From: JAYVIQ01 sp043770215
Lineage (GTDB): Bacteria; Bacteroidota; Bacteroidia; Cytophagales; JAAEPT01
DNA length: 29,426 nt
NCBI GenBank assembly: GCA_043770215.1
Contig: JAYVIQ010000186.1
Location: 1 to 29,426, forward strand
Direction: 5' to 3'
The translations under genes were made by a program, and so were the position numbers. Positions 17,712-26,172 of the stretch are shown in pieces (position 1 is the first letter of the stretch; every line of letters starts with the position of its first letter). The notes beneath the pieces are model-generated. The model saw only the letters and a program-made list of their open reading frames with translations. It did no database searches and was not told the origin of the DNA.

Positions 17712-17722
17712 AGTTATAGCCT

Positions 17723-18910
17723 ATGATTACTCAAAGACAATTGTTTTTCGAACACCTCGCCCAGACTTCTGAATTTCCTTTAGCATTAGAAATTGACTTC
17801 GCACAAGGAATTTGGATGCACTCTAAAGAAACCAAATACATAGATTTGATTTCTGGAATAGGGGTAAGTAATTTAGGTCACAGACATCCTAAAGTAACAG
17901 CAGCAATAAAAAATCAAGTAGATAAGTACTTGCATTTGATGGTTTATGGTGAATTTATTCAATCTCCACAAGTAGTTTTGGCAGAACTATTGGCGAAAAG
18001 CACAGATTTTGTTTTGGACTCTGTGTATTTGGTAAACTCCGGTACAGAAGCAACTGAAGGTGCATTAAAACTTGCTAAACGCTACACCGGAAGATCAGAA
18101 ATAATTGCTGCCAAAAATGGATATCATGGATCTACACATGGCGCTTTGTCATTATCAGACAATGACTTTTTTACTCAAGCCTTCAGACCTTTGCTTCCAG
18201 AAATTGGGTTTATAGAATTTAATAATGTGCCAGATTTAGAGAGGATAAGTTCTAAAACTGCCGCAGTAATGGTAGAAACCATACAAGGAGAAGCTGGTGT
18301 CATTGAGCCCTCTAACGATTATCTAAAAAAGCTAAAGACAAAGTGTATAGAAACAGGCACCTTACTTATTTTAGACGAGGTACAATGTGGAGCTGGTAGG
18401 AGTGGTAAGTTTTGGGCATACAAGCATTATGATATTACCCCAGATATACTCACTACTGCAAAAGGAATGGGTGGAGGAATGCCAATTGGTGCATTTTTGG
18501 CAAAAAAAGAAGTGATGAGTTGCCTATCTCACAACCCAATATTAGGACATATAACTACCTATGGCGGACACCCTGTATGTGCAGCAGCAGCAGCAGCTTG
18601 CGTGAAAGAATTGTTAGAGTCGGATACATTATCCAAAGTAGAAAAAAAAGGAGTACTTTTTGAATCAATTTTACTTCATAAAGCGATAAAAAAGATTAGA
18701 CGTAAAGGATTGATGATGTCTGTTGAATTAGACTCATTTGAAAATTTACAATCCGTTATTCAAAAGTGTATAGAAAAAGGAGTAGTTACAGATTGGTTTC
18801 TATTTAACAATATAAGCATGCGTATTGCCCCACCTTTGATAATTTCAGAAGCTGAGATTGAATTTGCTTGCAAACTTATTTTAGAAGCTTTAAATGAAGT
18901 GTATGGATAG
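17723..18910 (+). CDS. Class III PLP-dependent aminotransferase (ornithine/acetylornithine aminotransferase-like)
   Basis: A 395-residue fold-type I aminotransferase of class III. Visible elements are NSGTEA (105-110), which holds the PLP phosphate, YHGSTHG (134-140), and the ILDEVQCGAGRSG segment with Asp218 pairing with the pyridine nitrogen. Lys247 in TTAKGMGGGMPIGAF is the Schiff-base lysine. The length and motifs fit the group of ornithine, acetylornithine and other omega-amino-acid aminotransferases. The sequence does not separate these, and no arginine-biosynthesis gene is adjacent, so I give no symbol. The gene stands alone between two terminators. Confidence 0.92.
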   Translation: MITQRQLFFEHLAQTSEFPLALEIDFAQGIWMHSKETKYIDLISGIGVSNLGHRHPKVTAAIKNQVDKYLHLMVYGEFIQSPQVVLAELLAKSTDFVLDSVYLVNSGTEATEGALKLAKRYTGRSEIIAAKNGYHGSTHGALSLSDNDFFTQAFRPLLPEIGFIEFNNVPDLERISSKTAAVMVETIQGEAGVIEPSNDYLKKLKTKCIETGTLLILDEVQCGAGRSGKFWAYKHYDITPDILTTAKGMGGGMPIGAFLAKKEVMSCLSHNPILGHITTYGGHPVCAAAAAACVKELLESDTLSKVEKKGVLFESILLHKAIKKIRRKGLMMSVELDSFENLQSVIQKCIEKGVVTDWFLFNNISMRIAPPLIISEAEIEFACKLILEALNEVYG

Positions 18911-18982
18911 TCCCCCCTAAAAAAATGCACTTTTTAAGTTCTAAAAATAGTAACAAAAGAATCAAATACTTTAAAGTAATAA

Positions 18983-19023
18983 AAAAGCTTTCACTGAATC
19001 AATAGTATTCAATGAAAGCTTTT
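18983..19023. terminator. Bidirectional terminator between convergent aminotransferase and desaturase genes
   Basis: The inverted repeat pairs 18983-18993 with 19013-19023 (11 bp), then one mismatch, then 18995-18999 with 19007-19011 (5 bp), around a 7-base loop. A-tracts on the left and T-tracts on the right give a U-run in both directions. It lies midway between the converging stop codons at 18910 and 19083. Confidence 0.85.
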
Positions 19024-19082
19024 AATAAACATTTAATAACTAGGTATTTTTTAAGATATATTCTGAAGGTATATTCTAAAAA

Positions 19083-20180
19083 TTATGCAGTTACTGGATT
19101 TACAGACATTTTTTTCATGAATCTAGCATGTGATCTTAATGCCTGCCAAAATGTTGGGTACTCATGATACGCTACATCAAATTCTTTTGCCGTATTTCTA
19201 ACTATAGATGCAATGGCAGGATAGTGCGTGCTGCAAATATTAGGAAACAAATGATGCTCTACCTGTTGGTTTAGACCACCAGAAAGAAAAGCTGCAATTT
19301 TACTATCTGTTGCAAAATTTGCCGTAGTTTTTAATTGATGAATAAACCAATTGTTTTCTGTCATTCCTGTTTCATCTTGTGTTGGAAACTCAACTTTTTC
19401 TACTGCATGTGCTAGCATAAATATCAAAGCCAAATACATACCCGCAACAAAGTTACAAAGCAAATAACCAATGATCTTTTGCCAAATAGGTGCTTCTATA
19501 ATAATGAATGGCAAAATAATAAACAAAGTGTAATGCAAAAACTTAAAAAAGAACAATGCAAACAATTCAGATTTAGGATGTTTTCTATTATTATAATTAG
19601 CTACTGTGTTAGAAAAAAATTTTACATAATCTTTTTTGAATGACCAAGAAATAGTTGCAAGCGGATATAAAAAGAAACAGTACCAATATTGATTTTTGTG
19701 AATTGGTAAATACTCTGCTTCTGGAGACACCCTTATTATTGGAGCTGGATGTACATCTTCATCATGGTTTACTATATTGGTGTATGTATGATGGGCTACA
19801 TTATGCATAAGGCTCCACATGTATGAGCTTGCTCCGTTTAAATCAAATGTAAGGCTCAATAACCTGTTGAGTGTTTTATTTTTTGAATAAGACCCATGTA
19901 TAGAATCGTGACCTACATTTACAGCACAAGCGGCAAAACTAAAACCCAAAAAACTCCAAACAGCCCACAGTTGAATCATTGAAAGCTCTTGAGTCATAAG
20001 TATTGCATAACTGCCTATCCACAAACACAAATAGAAACTAGTTTTTAATACCATTTTTAAATCAGCATCTGTACTAATGTTTTTGGCAGTAAAATATTCG
20101 TTTACCCTTTTTCTAAGCACTTGCGAAAAGTCTTTTTGATTATTGGCAAATTTTGGAATAATTCTATTTGTGATGTCCAT
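19083..20180 (-). CDS. Membrane fatty-acid desaturase (acyl-CoA/acyl-lipid type)
   Basis: A 365-residue integral membrane di-iron desaturase. The three histidine boxes are HDSIH (91-95), HNVAHH (126-131) and QQVEHH (305-310). The Gln in place of the first His of the third box is characteristic of front-end desaturases (delta-5/delta-6 type), although bacterial members with this box vary in regioselectivity. There is no cytochrome b5 domain. It follows clpX by 24 bases on the same strand, so it may be transcribed with clpP-clpX, and it ends at a bidirectional terminator. The likely role is adjusting membrane unsaturation. The substrate is not predictable here. Confidence 0.92.
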   Translation of the reverse strand: MDITNRIIPKFANNQKDFSQVLRKRVNEYFTAKNISTDADLKMVLKTSFYLCLWIGSYAILMTQELSMIQLWAVWSFLGFSFAACAVNVGHDSIHGSYSKNKTLNRLLSLTFDLNGASSYMWSLMHNVAHHTYTNIVNHDEDVHPAPIIRVSPEAEYLPIHKNQYWYCFFLYPLATISWSFKKDYVKFFSNTVANYNNRKHPKSELFALFFFKFLHYTLFIILPFIIIEAPIWQKIIGYLLCNFVAGMYLALIFMLAHAVEKVEFPTQDETGMTENNWFIHQLKTTANFATDSKIAAFLSGGLNQQVEHHLFPNICSTHYPAIASIVRNTAKEFDVAYHEYPTFWQALRSHARFMKKMSVNPVTA

Positions 20181-20204
20181 CTTTGAATAATTAAATACCT
20201 TATT

Positions 20205-21425
20205 TTATGCTACTTGTAATTTTCCTATTTTGGATTTTGCTAATTTTGAGGCAATATACGCTTCGTCCAAGACAAGATTCTTTATTGACTTATCTGAAGG
20301 TATCTCAAACATAGCATCTGTTAAAATTGCTTCGCAAATAGACCTAAGACCTCTTGCCCCCAACTTATAATCTATTGCTTTATCAACTATTAAGTCTAAA
20401 GCTCCGTCAGTGATTTCAAATCCTACTTTTTCCATTGCAAAAAGAGATTTGTATTGCTTAACCAAAGCATTTTTTGGTTTAGTAAGAATATCTTTAAGAG
20501 CTTCTTTGTCTAGAGGATTCAGATAAGACAAAACAGGTAATCTCCCAATAAGTTCAGGAATAAGGCCAAAAGATTTTACATCATGTGCACTTATGTACTG
20601 CAACAAATTTTTGGAGTCTATTTCTGTATCTTCTTTTTTATTAGAAAACCCAAGGGGTCTACTGGTCATACGCCTACCTATTATTTTATCTACGCCATCA
20701 AAAGCACCTCCGCAAATAAATAAAATATTTTCAGTATTTACTTTAATCATTTTTTGGTCGGGATGTTTACGCCCACCCTGAGGAGGAACGTTTACAAAAG
20801 TACCCTCTAGCAATTTAAGCAAAGCTTGTTGAACTCCTTCCCCACTTACATCTCTAGTAATTGATGGGTTATCACTTTTACGAGCAATTTTATCTATCTC
20901 GTCTATATAAATAATCCCTCTTTCTGCCGCCTCTACGTTATAATCGGCCGCTTGTAATAGTCTAGTAAGAATACTTTCAACGTCCTCGCCTACATATCCG
21001 GCTTCAGTGAGTACAGTAGCATCTGCAATACAAAAAGGCACTTCTAATATTCTAGCTAATGATTTAGCTAAATATGTTTTTCCAGTCCCTGTTTCGCCAA
21101 CTAAAAGTATATTAGACTTTTCGATTTGAATGTCTACATCTATTTTTTGGTTGAGTCTTTTGTAATGATTGTATACGGCTACACAAAGGACTTTTTTTGC
21201 TTCGTCCTGTCCTATTACATAATTGTCTAAAAACTCCTTCATTTCTAAAGGTTTCTTAAGCTTAAATGCAGAAGTTTTTACTTTTGTACCGTTTTTCTTT
21301 TCTTCATTTAGAATAGAATGCCCTTGTTCTATACAATGATTACAAATGTGTGCATTCACACCACTAATCATTAGGTCTACAGCATTTTTGTCTCTACCAC
21401 AAAACGAACAGGTGATTTTTGCCAT
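20205..21425 (-). CDS. clpX: ATP-dependent Clp protease ATP-binding subunit ClpX
   Basis: The AAA+ unfoldase that feeds proteins to ClpP; 406 residues, a normal length. An N-terminal zinc finger uses Cys6, Cys9, Cys28 and Cys31. Walker A is GETGTGKT (110-117), Walker B is IIYIDEID (171-178) and the pore loop is GYVGED (143-148). The ClpP-binding loop appears as PLGFSN, with LGF in place of the IGF of E. coli. The start is one base after the clpP stop. An AGAGG sequence lies 8 bases upstream of the ATG, overlapping the clpP 3' end, one of the few Shine-Dalgarno-like sites in the window. Confidence 0.98.
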   Translation of the reverse strand: MAKITCSFCGRDKNAVDLMISGVNAHICNHCIEQGHSILNEEKKNGTKVKTSAFKLKKPLEMKEFLDNYVIGQDEAKKVLCVAVYNHYKRLNQKIDVDIQIEKSNILLVGETGTGKTYLAKSLARILEVPFCIADATVLTEAGYVGEDVESILTRLLQAADYNVEAAERGIIYIDEIDKIARKSDNPSITRDVSGEGVQQALLKLLEGTFVNVPPQGGRKHPDQKMIKVNTENILFICGGAFDGVDKIIGRRMTSRPLGFSNKKEDTEIDSKNLLQYISAHDVKSFGLIPELIGRLPVLSYLNPLDKEALKDILTKPKNALVKQYKSLFAMEKVGFEITDGALDLIVDKAIDYKLGARGLRSICEAILTDAMFEIPSDKSIKNLVLDEAYIASKLAKSKIGKLQVA

Positions 21426-21426
21426 T

Positions 21427-22098
21427 TTATTTTCCTCTTTCCAAAACTTCGTCTATCAAACCATAGATTTTTGCATCTGGAGCTTTCATCCAATAGTCTC
21501 TGTCTGAATCTTTCTCTATTTCTTCGTATGTCTTGCCACTATGCTTTGCTAATATATCATACAATTCTTTCTTTAACATCAAGATTTGTTTTGTAGTGAT
21601 TTCTATATCAGATGCCTGTCCTTGGGCACCTCCTAGTGGCTGGTGTATCATGATTCTTGAATGTGGTAGCGCTGCTCTTTTGCCAGCTGCACCACCTGCC
21701 AATAAAACTGCACCCATAGAAGCTGCTAAACCGGTACATACGGTACAAACATCTGGCTTGATATATTGCATTGTATCATAAATACCTAGTCCTGCATAAA
21801 CTCCACCACCGGGGCTATTTATATACATTGTAATGTCTTTGTTTGCATCCACGGACTCTAAAAAAAGCAACTGTGCTGTAATAATATTTGCCACGTAGTC
21901 ATTTACACCTGTACCCAAGAAAATGATACGGTCCATCATTAACCTACTAAAAACATCCATTTGAGTTACATTCAAAGAGCGTTCTTCTATGATGTAAGGA
22001 GTCACATTGTCTATTGAACTTATATATTGGTCGGTCATCAAGCTATTGATTCCCATGTGCTTAGTAGCAAATTTTCTAAACTCGTCTGTACTGTACAT
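21427..22098 (-). CDS. clpP: ATP-dependent Clp protease proteolytic subunit ClpP
   Basis: A serine protease subunit that assembles into the 14-mer chamber served by ClpX; 223 residues. The catalytic triad is visible as Ser127 (GLAASMGA), His152 (IMIHQP) and Asp201 (DRDYWM). The oxyanion and handle regions NSPGGGV and GGAQGQASDIEI are intact. The N-terminal 30 residues or so precede the mature core, part of which may be a propeptide. The gene lies one base from clpX and 113 bases after trigger factor, with a terminator hairpin in that gap. No consensus promoter is visible in the gap. Confidence 0.98.
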   Translation of the reverse strand: MYSTDEFRKFATKHMGINSLMTDQYISSIDNVTPYIIEERSLNVTQMDVFSRLMMDRIIFLGTGVNDYVANIITAQLLFLESVDANKDITMYINSPGGGVYAGLGIYDTMQYIKPDVCTVCTGLAASMGAVLLAGGAAGKRAALPHSRIMIHQPLGGAQGQASDIEITTKQILMLKKELYDILAKHSGKTYEEIEKDSDRDYWMKAPDAKIYGLIDEVLERGK

Positions 22099-22126
22099 AA
22101 TTGTCTTGTTTGATTTTATACTTCAT

Positions 22127-22152
22127 AAAAAAGTCCTATTAAATAGGACTTT
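22127..22152 (-). terminator. Intrinsic terminator after trigger factor
   Basis: A 10-base-pair stem (22130-22139 with 22143-22152) with a 3-base loop is followed on the minus strand by a run of six T. It lies 59 bases past the trigger factor stop and 31 bases before the clpP ATG, so it would limit read-through from tig into clpP-clpX. Confidence 0.7.
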
Positions 22153-22211
22153 ATACAATATTAACATTATTTAGGTAAAGAAAGTTCTAGTTGTTTAGAA
22201 ACTTCTCAACA

Positions 22212-23558
22212 CTAAATACTTTTTTCTACGATAGCTTCAAATTCTGCTGTTGAAACTTCTTTTTCGGTTAAACTTACGTTCTCCTTTAAGAAATCTATTA
22301 CTTTACTTGCCAGTACACTGTCATAATGGTTGTAATAATTTTTTCCTTTTTCTTCTCTAAGATATTTGTCTATGAAGCTGTTAAATGTTTCTTTCATTTC
22401 TTCAGTCACTTCATTTCCTCCAAGATATTGCCTTACAACTTTATTAAAAGCATCAATTTTAACCTCTTCATAGCTGGCAACAAGATTGTTATCAGAAATT
22501 ATTTTGTTTCTAATCAATGACCATTTGTACTCATCTACATATTTTTGAAGATCTTTTTCAATGGCTTCTAATGTTGCTTCTTGGTTTGCTTCTAATATCC
22601 AACGCTTTAAGAAACTTTCTGAAATAGATATTTTAGTTTCTTTCAGCAATTCATCTCTCATTTCTTTAAAGAGTAAATATTCTACATTTGGAGCATAACC
22701 GCTGGTTACATTTTTAGAAATTTCAGATTTATACTGTTCATCACTTGTAACAGTATTTGGTCCAAAAACTTTATCGTAATACTCTTGATTTACTTCCGCA
22801 TCTGTGTATTTAGTTATGGAAATGATTTCGAATTCATAGACTCCGCTTAGTTTTGCAGCTTCTTCTTTAGAAATAGCAAAAAATTGAGCTATTAGGTTGG
22901 CATTTGAATCGAATAGCTCATTAATATCAAATGTTATTACTTCTTTTATACCTTTGCCTATAAATGCTTGTTGCTGTGTAGCGCTCAGCTTTTCTGTCCA
23001 AAGATTTACTGATTTATCTTCAAGACTGTCTAAAGCTTTTACATTTCCCTTTACTAAATCACCTGAACCTATAGTTTCCATTTGTTCATGAGTACCAAAT
23101 CTTTTGATCATGCTTTCATGAACTTCCTTTATTTTATCTCCATCAGCAACTAATTTGTAGTTGTTGAAACTTAGTTTTTTAGAAACTGAAACCTCAAAAT
23201 CTGGAACAGTAGCTATATCATAGGTGAAATTAAACTCTCTTTGTGAAGAAAAATCTATTTTTTTATCTACTTCTGATGCTGCTGGTAAAGGACGACCAAC
23301 CAATGTTAGTTTATTTTCAGCAATAAATTTTGATAAATTTATCTCTAAGAGACCAAATACTTCCTCTGACAAGATTTTTGGACCAGCCATTTTTTCTAAG
23401 ACAGAAGTAGGCACTTTACCAGCTCTAAAACCTTTTACATTTATTTTTTTTGATTGCTCAGCAAGTCTTTTGGTGTAACTTTCTTTGTAATCCGCTTCAC
23501 TAATTTTTATAAATAGTTGACCTTCTAAATCTGATTGTTTTTGGAATGTAACTGCCAT
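22212..23558 (-). CDS. tig: Trigger factor (ribosome-associated chaperone)
   Basis: A 448-residue chaperone that binds nascent chains at the ribosome exit. I place the start at the ATG at 23558 (MAVTFQKQSD). The frame stays open upstream to 23654, but that part lies across tRNA-Leu and its terminator and is an artefact. The ribosome-binding signature is GFRAGKVP near residue 57. The middle domain, where other bacteria have a peptidyl-prolyl isomerase domain, is strongly diverged and I see no clear FKBP active-site motif. The C-terminal part is helical and charged, as in the chaperone arms. Its genomic place upstream of clpP-clpX is classical. Confidence 0.93.
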   Translation of the reverse strand: MAVTFQKQSDLEGQLFIKISEADYKESYTKRLAEQSKKINVKGFRAGKVPTSVLEKMAGPKILSEEVFGLLEINLSKFIAENKLTLVGRPLPAASEVDKKIDFSSQREFNFTYDIATVPDFEVSVSKKLSFNNYKLVADGDKIKEVHESMIKRFGTHEQMETIGSGDLVKGNVKALDSLEDKSVNLWTEKLSATQQQAFIGKGIKEVITFDINELFDSNANLIAQFFAISKEEAAKLSGVYEFEIISITKYTDAEVNQEYYDKVFGPNTVTSDEQYKSEISKNVTSGYAPNVEYLLFKEMRDELLKETKISISESFLKRWILEANQEATLEAIEKDLQKYVDEYKWSLIRNKIISDNNLVASYEEVKIDAFNKVVRQYLGGNEVTEEMKETFNSFIDKYLREEKGKNYYNHYDSVLASKVIDFLKENVSLTEKEVSTAEFEAIVEKSI

Positions 23559-23599
23559 TTTATTGCTTTCTATGTTAATGCTTTTTTTACTTAAAACAA

Positions 23600-23626
23600 A
23601 AAACCCTTTACTATGTAAAGGGTTTT
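23600..23626 (-). terminator. Intrinsic terminator after tRNA-Leu
   Basis: A perfect 12-base-pair stem (23600-23611 with 23615-23626) with a 3-base loop begins 1 base after the tRNA 3' end. On the minus strand it is followed by a T-rich run (TTTGTTTT, with stem T bases before it). It separates the tRNA from trigger factor. Confidence 0.85.
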
Positions 23627-23627
23627 G

Positions 23628-23709
23628 TACGGAGGGAGGGACTCGAACCCGCACACCTTACGGCACTAGATCCTAAGTCTAGCGTGTCTACCAATTCCAC
23701 CACATCCGC
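23628..23709 (-). tRNA. tRNA-Leu (anticodon UAG)
   Basis: An 82-base cloverleaf without encoded CCA, including the long variable arm typical of Leu. The anticodon stem is perfect (CTAGA/TCTAG) around the loop CTTAGGA, giving anticodon UAG at 23675-23673, which reads CUN codons. The discriminator base is A. Three 3'-side bases break or weaken stems: G1 faces U at the end of the acceptor stem, U6 faces C, and one T-stem pair is C opposite U. A Leu tRNA normally pairs at all of these. A near-consensus -7 element (AATATTTG, one mismatch) lies about 11 bases upstream. Identity is clear; function depends on whether the mispairs are real. Confidence 0.92.
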
Positions 23710-23774
23710 TAATCGAGGTGCAAATATTACACAAAATTCTTATATATGCAATGAAATAGCTAAGCTTTTTTAAC

Positions 23775-23810
23775 AGTTAATGTTTTATTTGATGTAAATA
23801 AACATTAACT
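23775..23810. repeat. Long inverted repeat between hydrolase gene and tRNA-Leu
   Basis: A 15-base-pair stem (23775-23790 with 23796-23810, one bulged T) encloses the loop GATGT. It sits downstream of the hydrolase stop on the minus strand and upstream of the tRNA promoter region. No T-run follows it on either strand, so it is not a classical intrinsic terminator, although it may protect the 3' end of the operon transcript. Confidence 0.6.
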
Positions 23811-23866
23811 AACTGATTATAAGAAAACTAAATGTTATATAAAAGTGAAGAAAAAACAACTAATAT

Positions 23867-24850
23867 TTATTTAACGAATAAAGAGATGTCAATTTCTGTA
23901 ATAAAGTCTATTGTTTTTTGTTCATGCCAATAAATTTGTTGTTGTATATTTTGTAAAAAACCAACATGACCTCCTTTTCTTGGATTCAAAAAAAATATTT
24001 GTTTGTTGTTTTTAACTTCTTTGTAAGGCATACACTCGAAACTTAAAAATGGGTCGTCTTGTGCTGTGATTAGCAAAGTAGGTATTTCTATCTCAGAAAT
24101 ATATTGTTTAGAACTGGCTTTCTCGTAATAGTTTTTTGCTGACTCAAAACCATGAACAGGGGCAGTGTAATATTCATCAAATTCTCTTAGGGTTTCTAAT
24201 TCCCTAATCTTAGTTTCATGTATTAAATCTGGATAAAAAGCTTTTTTTAGCAGCAACTTATTTTTTAAGGAGTGTAAAAATCTATCGTGATAAATCTTAT
24301 TGCTCCAATGTTCGAGCCGCCTAGAAGAGGAACTTAAATCACATGGACAAGAGATAGCAACAGCTTTATGCAAAGGGATTGGAAACTTATTTTTGTATTC
24401 GCCCAAATACTTTAGAACAATGTTTGCCCCCAAGCTAAACCCTATTAGATTCACTTCTTGGTACTTTGAAACATTATTTATATGATTCATGATTTCATTT
24501 AAATCATCTGTTTTGCCACTATGGTAAGCAGAGAAAAGTCTATTAGATTCACCGCTACACCCTCTAAGATTCATTACTACCACATCGTAGTTTTGAGTTT
24601 TTAAAGCATGAACCATACCGTAAATATATGTCCTATTTGAATTGGATTCTAAACCATGAAGTAAAATACAAAGCTTGGTATTTTGATTTATAGACCAGTC
24701 TAAATCAATAAAATCCCCATCTAATAACTCTACTCTTTCTCTATTGTAGTCTATTTTAGGAACTTTTCTAAATTGATGAGGAATAATTGTTTGTAAATGA
24801 GGATTGGAAAATAAAAAATTAGGATAAAATTCCATTTGAGATGCAACCAT
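23867..24850 (-). CDS. Alpha/beta hydrolase of the YheT/EMB8 family
   Basis: A 327-residue alpha/beta-hydrolase. The oxyanion segment is ILLHGLESNSNRTY, the nucleophile elbow is GFSLGAN with Ser139, the acid is Asp265 or Asp266 (ITAQDDPFL), and the catalytic His is His295 in GGHVGFL. The NLRGCSGE segment near residue 94 is diagnostic of the YheT group, whose members hydrolyse esters but have no settled physiological substrate. The N-terminal FLFSNPHLQTIIP also fits. The start ATG overlaps the stop codon of the chromate-transporter gene by one base (TAATG), suggesting translational coupling. A second ATG five codons in (24835) is possible. Confidence 0.9.
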   Translation of the reverse strand: MVASQMEFYPNFLFSNPHLQTIIPHQFRKVPKIDYNRERVELLDGDFIDLDWSINQNTKLCILLHGLESNSNRTYIYGMVHALKTQNYDVVVMNLRGCSGESNRLFSAYHSGKTDDLNEIMNHINNVSKYQEVNLIGFSLGANIVLKYLGEYKNKFPIPLHKAVAISCPCDLSSSSRRLEHWSNKIYHDRFLHSLKNKLLLKKAFYPDLIHETKIRELETLREFDEYYTAPVHGFESAKNYYEKASSKQYISEIEIPTLLITAQDDPFLSFECMPYKEVKNNKQIFFLNPRKGGHVGFLQNIQQQIYWHEQKTIDFITEIDISLFVK

Positions 24851-26157
24851 TAGCCTAAAACTAAAAAATGAGTTAATCCAAAAACAGCGCTTATGGCTAT
24901 CCAGAGTATCATATTTATTTTAAAATGATACAATGCTAAAAAAGAAACAATAATCCATAAGAAAGAGCTGAAATCTAAACCGCTGAAAGATAAGTGTTTA
25001 GGAAACAAAACCGCCTGACCTAGATATAAAGTAAGATTTAAAATTACACCCACAACCGCAGCAGAAACAAGGCTAAGCAATTGACCAATTTTTTTATTCC
25101 CTTGAGATTTTTCTATAAAAGGAGCTCCAATAAAAATAAACAAAAAACAAAATAAAAAGGTATAGAACGTGGTCACAAACAAGCCTAAACTACCCATAAG
25201 CAATGAAGACTGGTGGTAGTTGTACGCAGCCATAAACCCTACAAAAACCAATACCATAATTAGTGGACCTGGTGTGGTTTCGCCTAAAGCCAAACCATCC
25301 ATCATTTGTAAATTACTTAACCAATGAAATTTTTCTACACTAACTTGAGCAACATAAGGAAGGACTGCATAGGCTCCACCAAATGTTACCAATGCTGCTT
25401 TTGTAAAAAAGACAATAAGGTTTTCCCAAAAAATAAAATCATGTGTGAAAAAATACAATCCTACTATTGGCATCAGCCAAAGCAAACAACCTACAACAAG
25501 TTTTTTTACTATACTTGCCCAGGAAAAATTATCTTTTTGAGGTGTAAATTTATTTATGTAATAAACAGACTCATCTGCCTCTTCATTAGTTTTGTTTTTA
25601 GATTTATCTAAAAAAATCTTTGGGTAAAAAACATTTAATACTAAAGCTGAAAGGAGAGCGCCAAGTATAATTATTGGAAAGGGAATGTGAAAAAAGAAAA
25701 TACATACAAAAGCTGTAAAAGCCACAAGATAATGAAAGTAACTTAGTAGTGATTTTTTACCTATTTTGTAAAGAGCTAATAAAACTATAGCTATAATGGC
25801 AGGTTTTAAACCAGAGAACAAGGCATAAACCCAAGGAATGGCTCCAAAACTAACGTATAACGTTGTAAGCCCTAACAATATAAACATAGATGGTAACACA
25901 AAGAGTAACCCAGCTACTAAACCACCCATAGTCCCATGGAGCATCCAACCTGTATATGTGGCAAGCTGTTGAGCTTCTGGACCAGGAAGTACCATGCAGT
26001 AATTTAAAGCGTTTAAAAATTTAGTTTCGCTTATCCATTTTTTCTTTTCCACTAAATATTCGTGCATTATGGCCACTTGACCCGCAGGACCACCAAAACT
26101 TATAAAACCTAGTTTTAGCCAAAATAATGAGGCTTCTTTGAAAGATGGTTTTTGCAT
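24850..26157 (-). CDS. chrA: Chromate transporter family protein (ChrA, two-domain form)
   Basis: 435 residues in two homologous halves of the CHR family. Each half has several hydrophobic segments. The first half starts with FGGPAGQVAIMHEYLV and contains NYCMVLPGPEAQQLATYTGW. The second repeats the theme with TFGGAYAVLPYVAQ and GLALGETTPGPLIMVLVFVG. Characterised members expel chromate, and many relatives have not been tested. No chromate-resistance partner is adjacent. The gene lies between a U32 protein and an alpha/beta hydrolase in a tight operon (15 bases and a 1-base overlap), so a role other than chromate efflux is possible. Confidence 0.88.
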   Translation of the reverse strand: MQKPSFKEASLFWLKLGFISFGGPAGQVAIMHEYLVEKKKWISETKFLNALNYCMVLPGPEAQQLATYTGWMLHGTMGGLVAGLLFVLPSMFILLGLTTLYVSFGAIPWVYALFSGLKPAIIAIVLLALYKIGKKSLLSYFHYLVAFTAFVCIFFFHIPFPIIILGALLSALVLNVFYPKIFLDKSKNKTNEEADESVYYINKFTPQKDNFSWASIVKKLVVGCLLWLMPIVGLYFFTHDFIFWENLIVFFTKAALVTFGGAYAVLPYVAQVSVEKFHWLSNLQMMDGLALGETTPGPLIMVLVFVGFMAAYNYHQSSLLMGSLGLFVTTFYTFLFCFLFIFIGAPFIEKSQGNKKIGQLLSLVSAAVVGVILNLTLYLGQAVLFPKHLSFSGLDFSSFLWIIVSFLALYHFKINMILWIAISAVFGLTHFLVLG

Positions 26158-26172
26158 GTATATTTTACTTAC

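Noticed and set aside
23559..23654. Upstream extension of the trigger factor reading frame (start MRVRVPPSVQN)
   Set aside because: It translates part of the antisense-looking end of tRNA-Leu and its terminator. The ATG at 23558 gives the true conserved start MAVTF.
23775..23810. Inverted repeat as an intrinsic terminator
   Set aside because: The stem is strong, but no T-run follows on either strand. It is therefore listed only as an inverted repeat.
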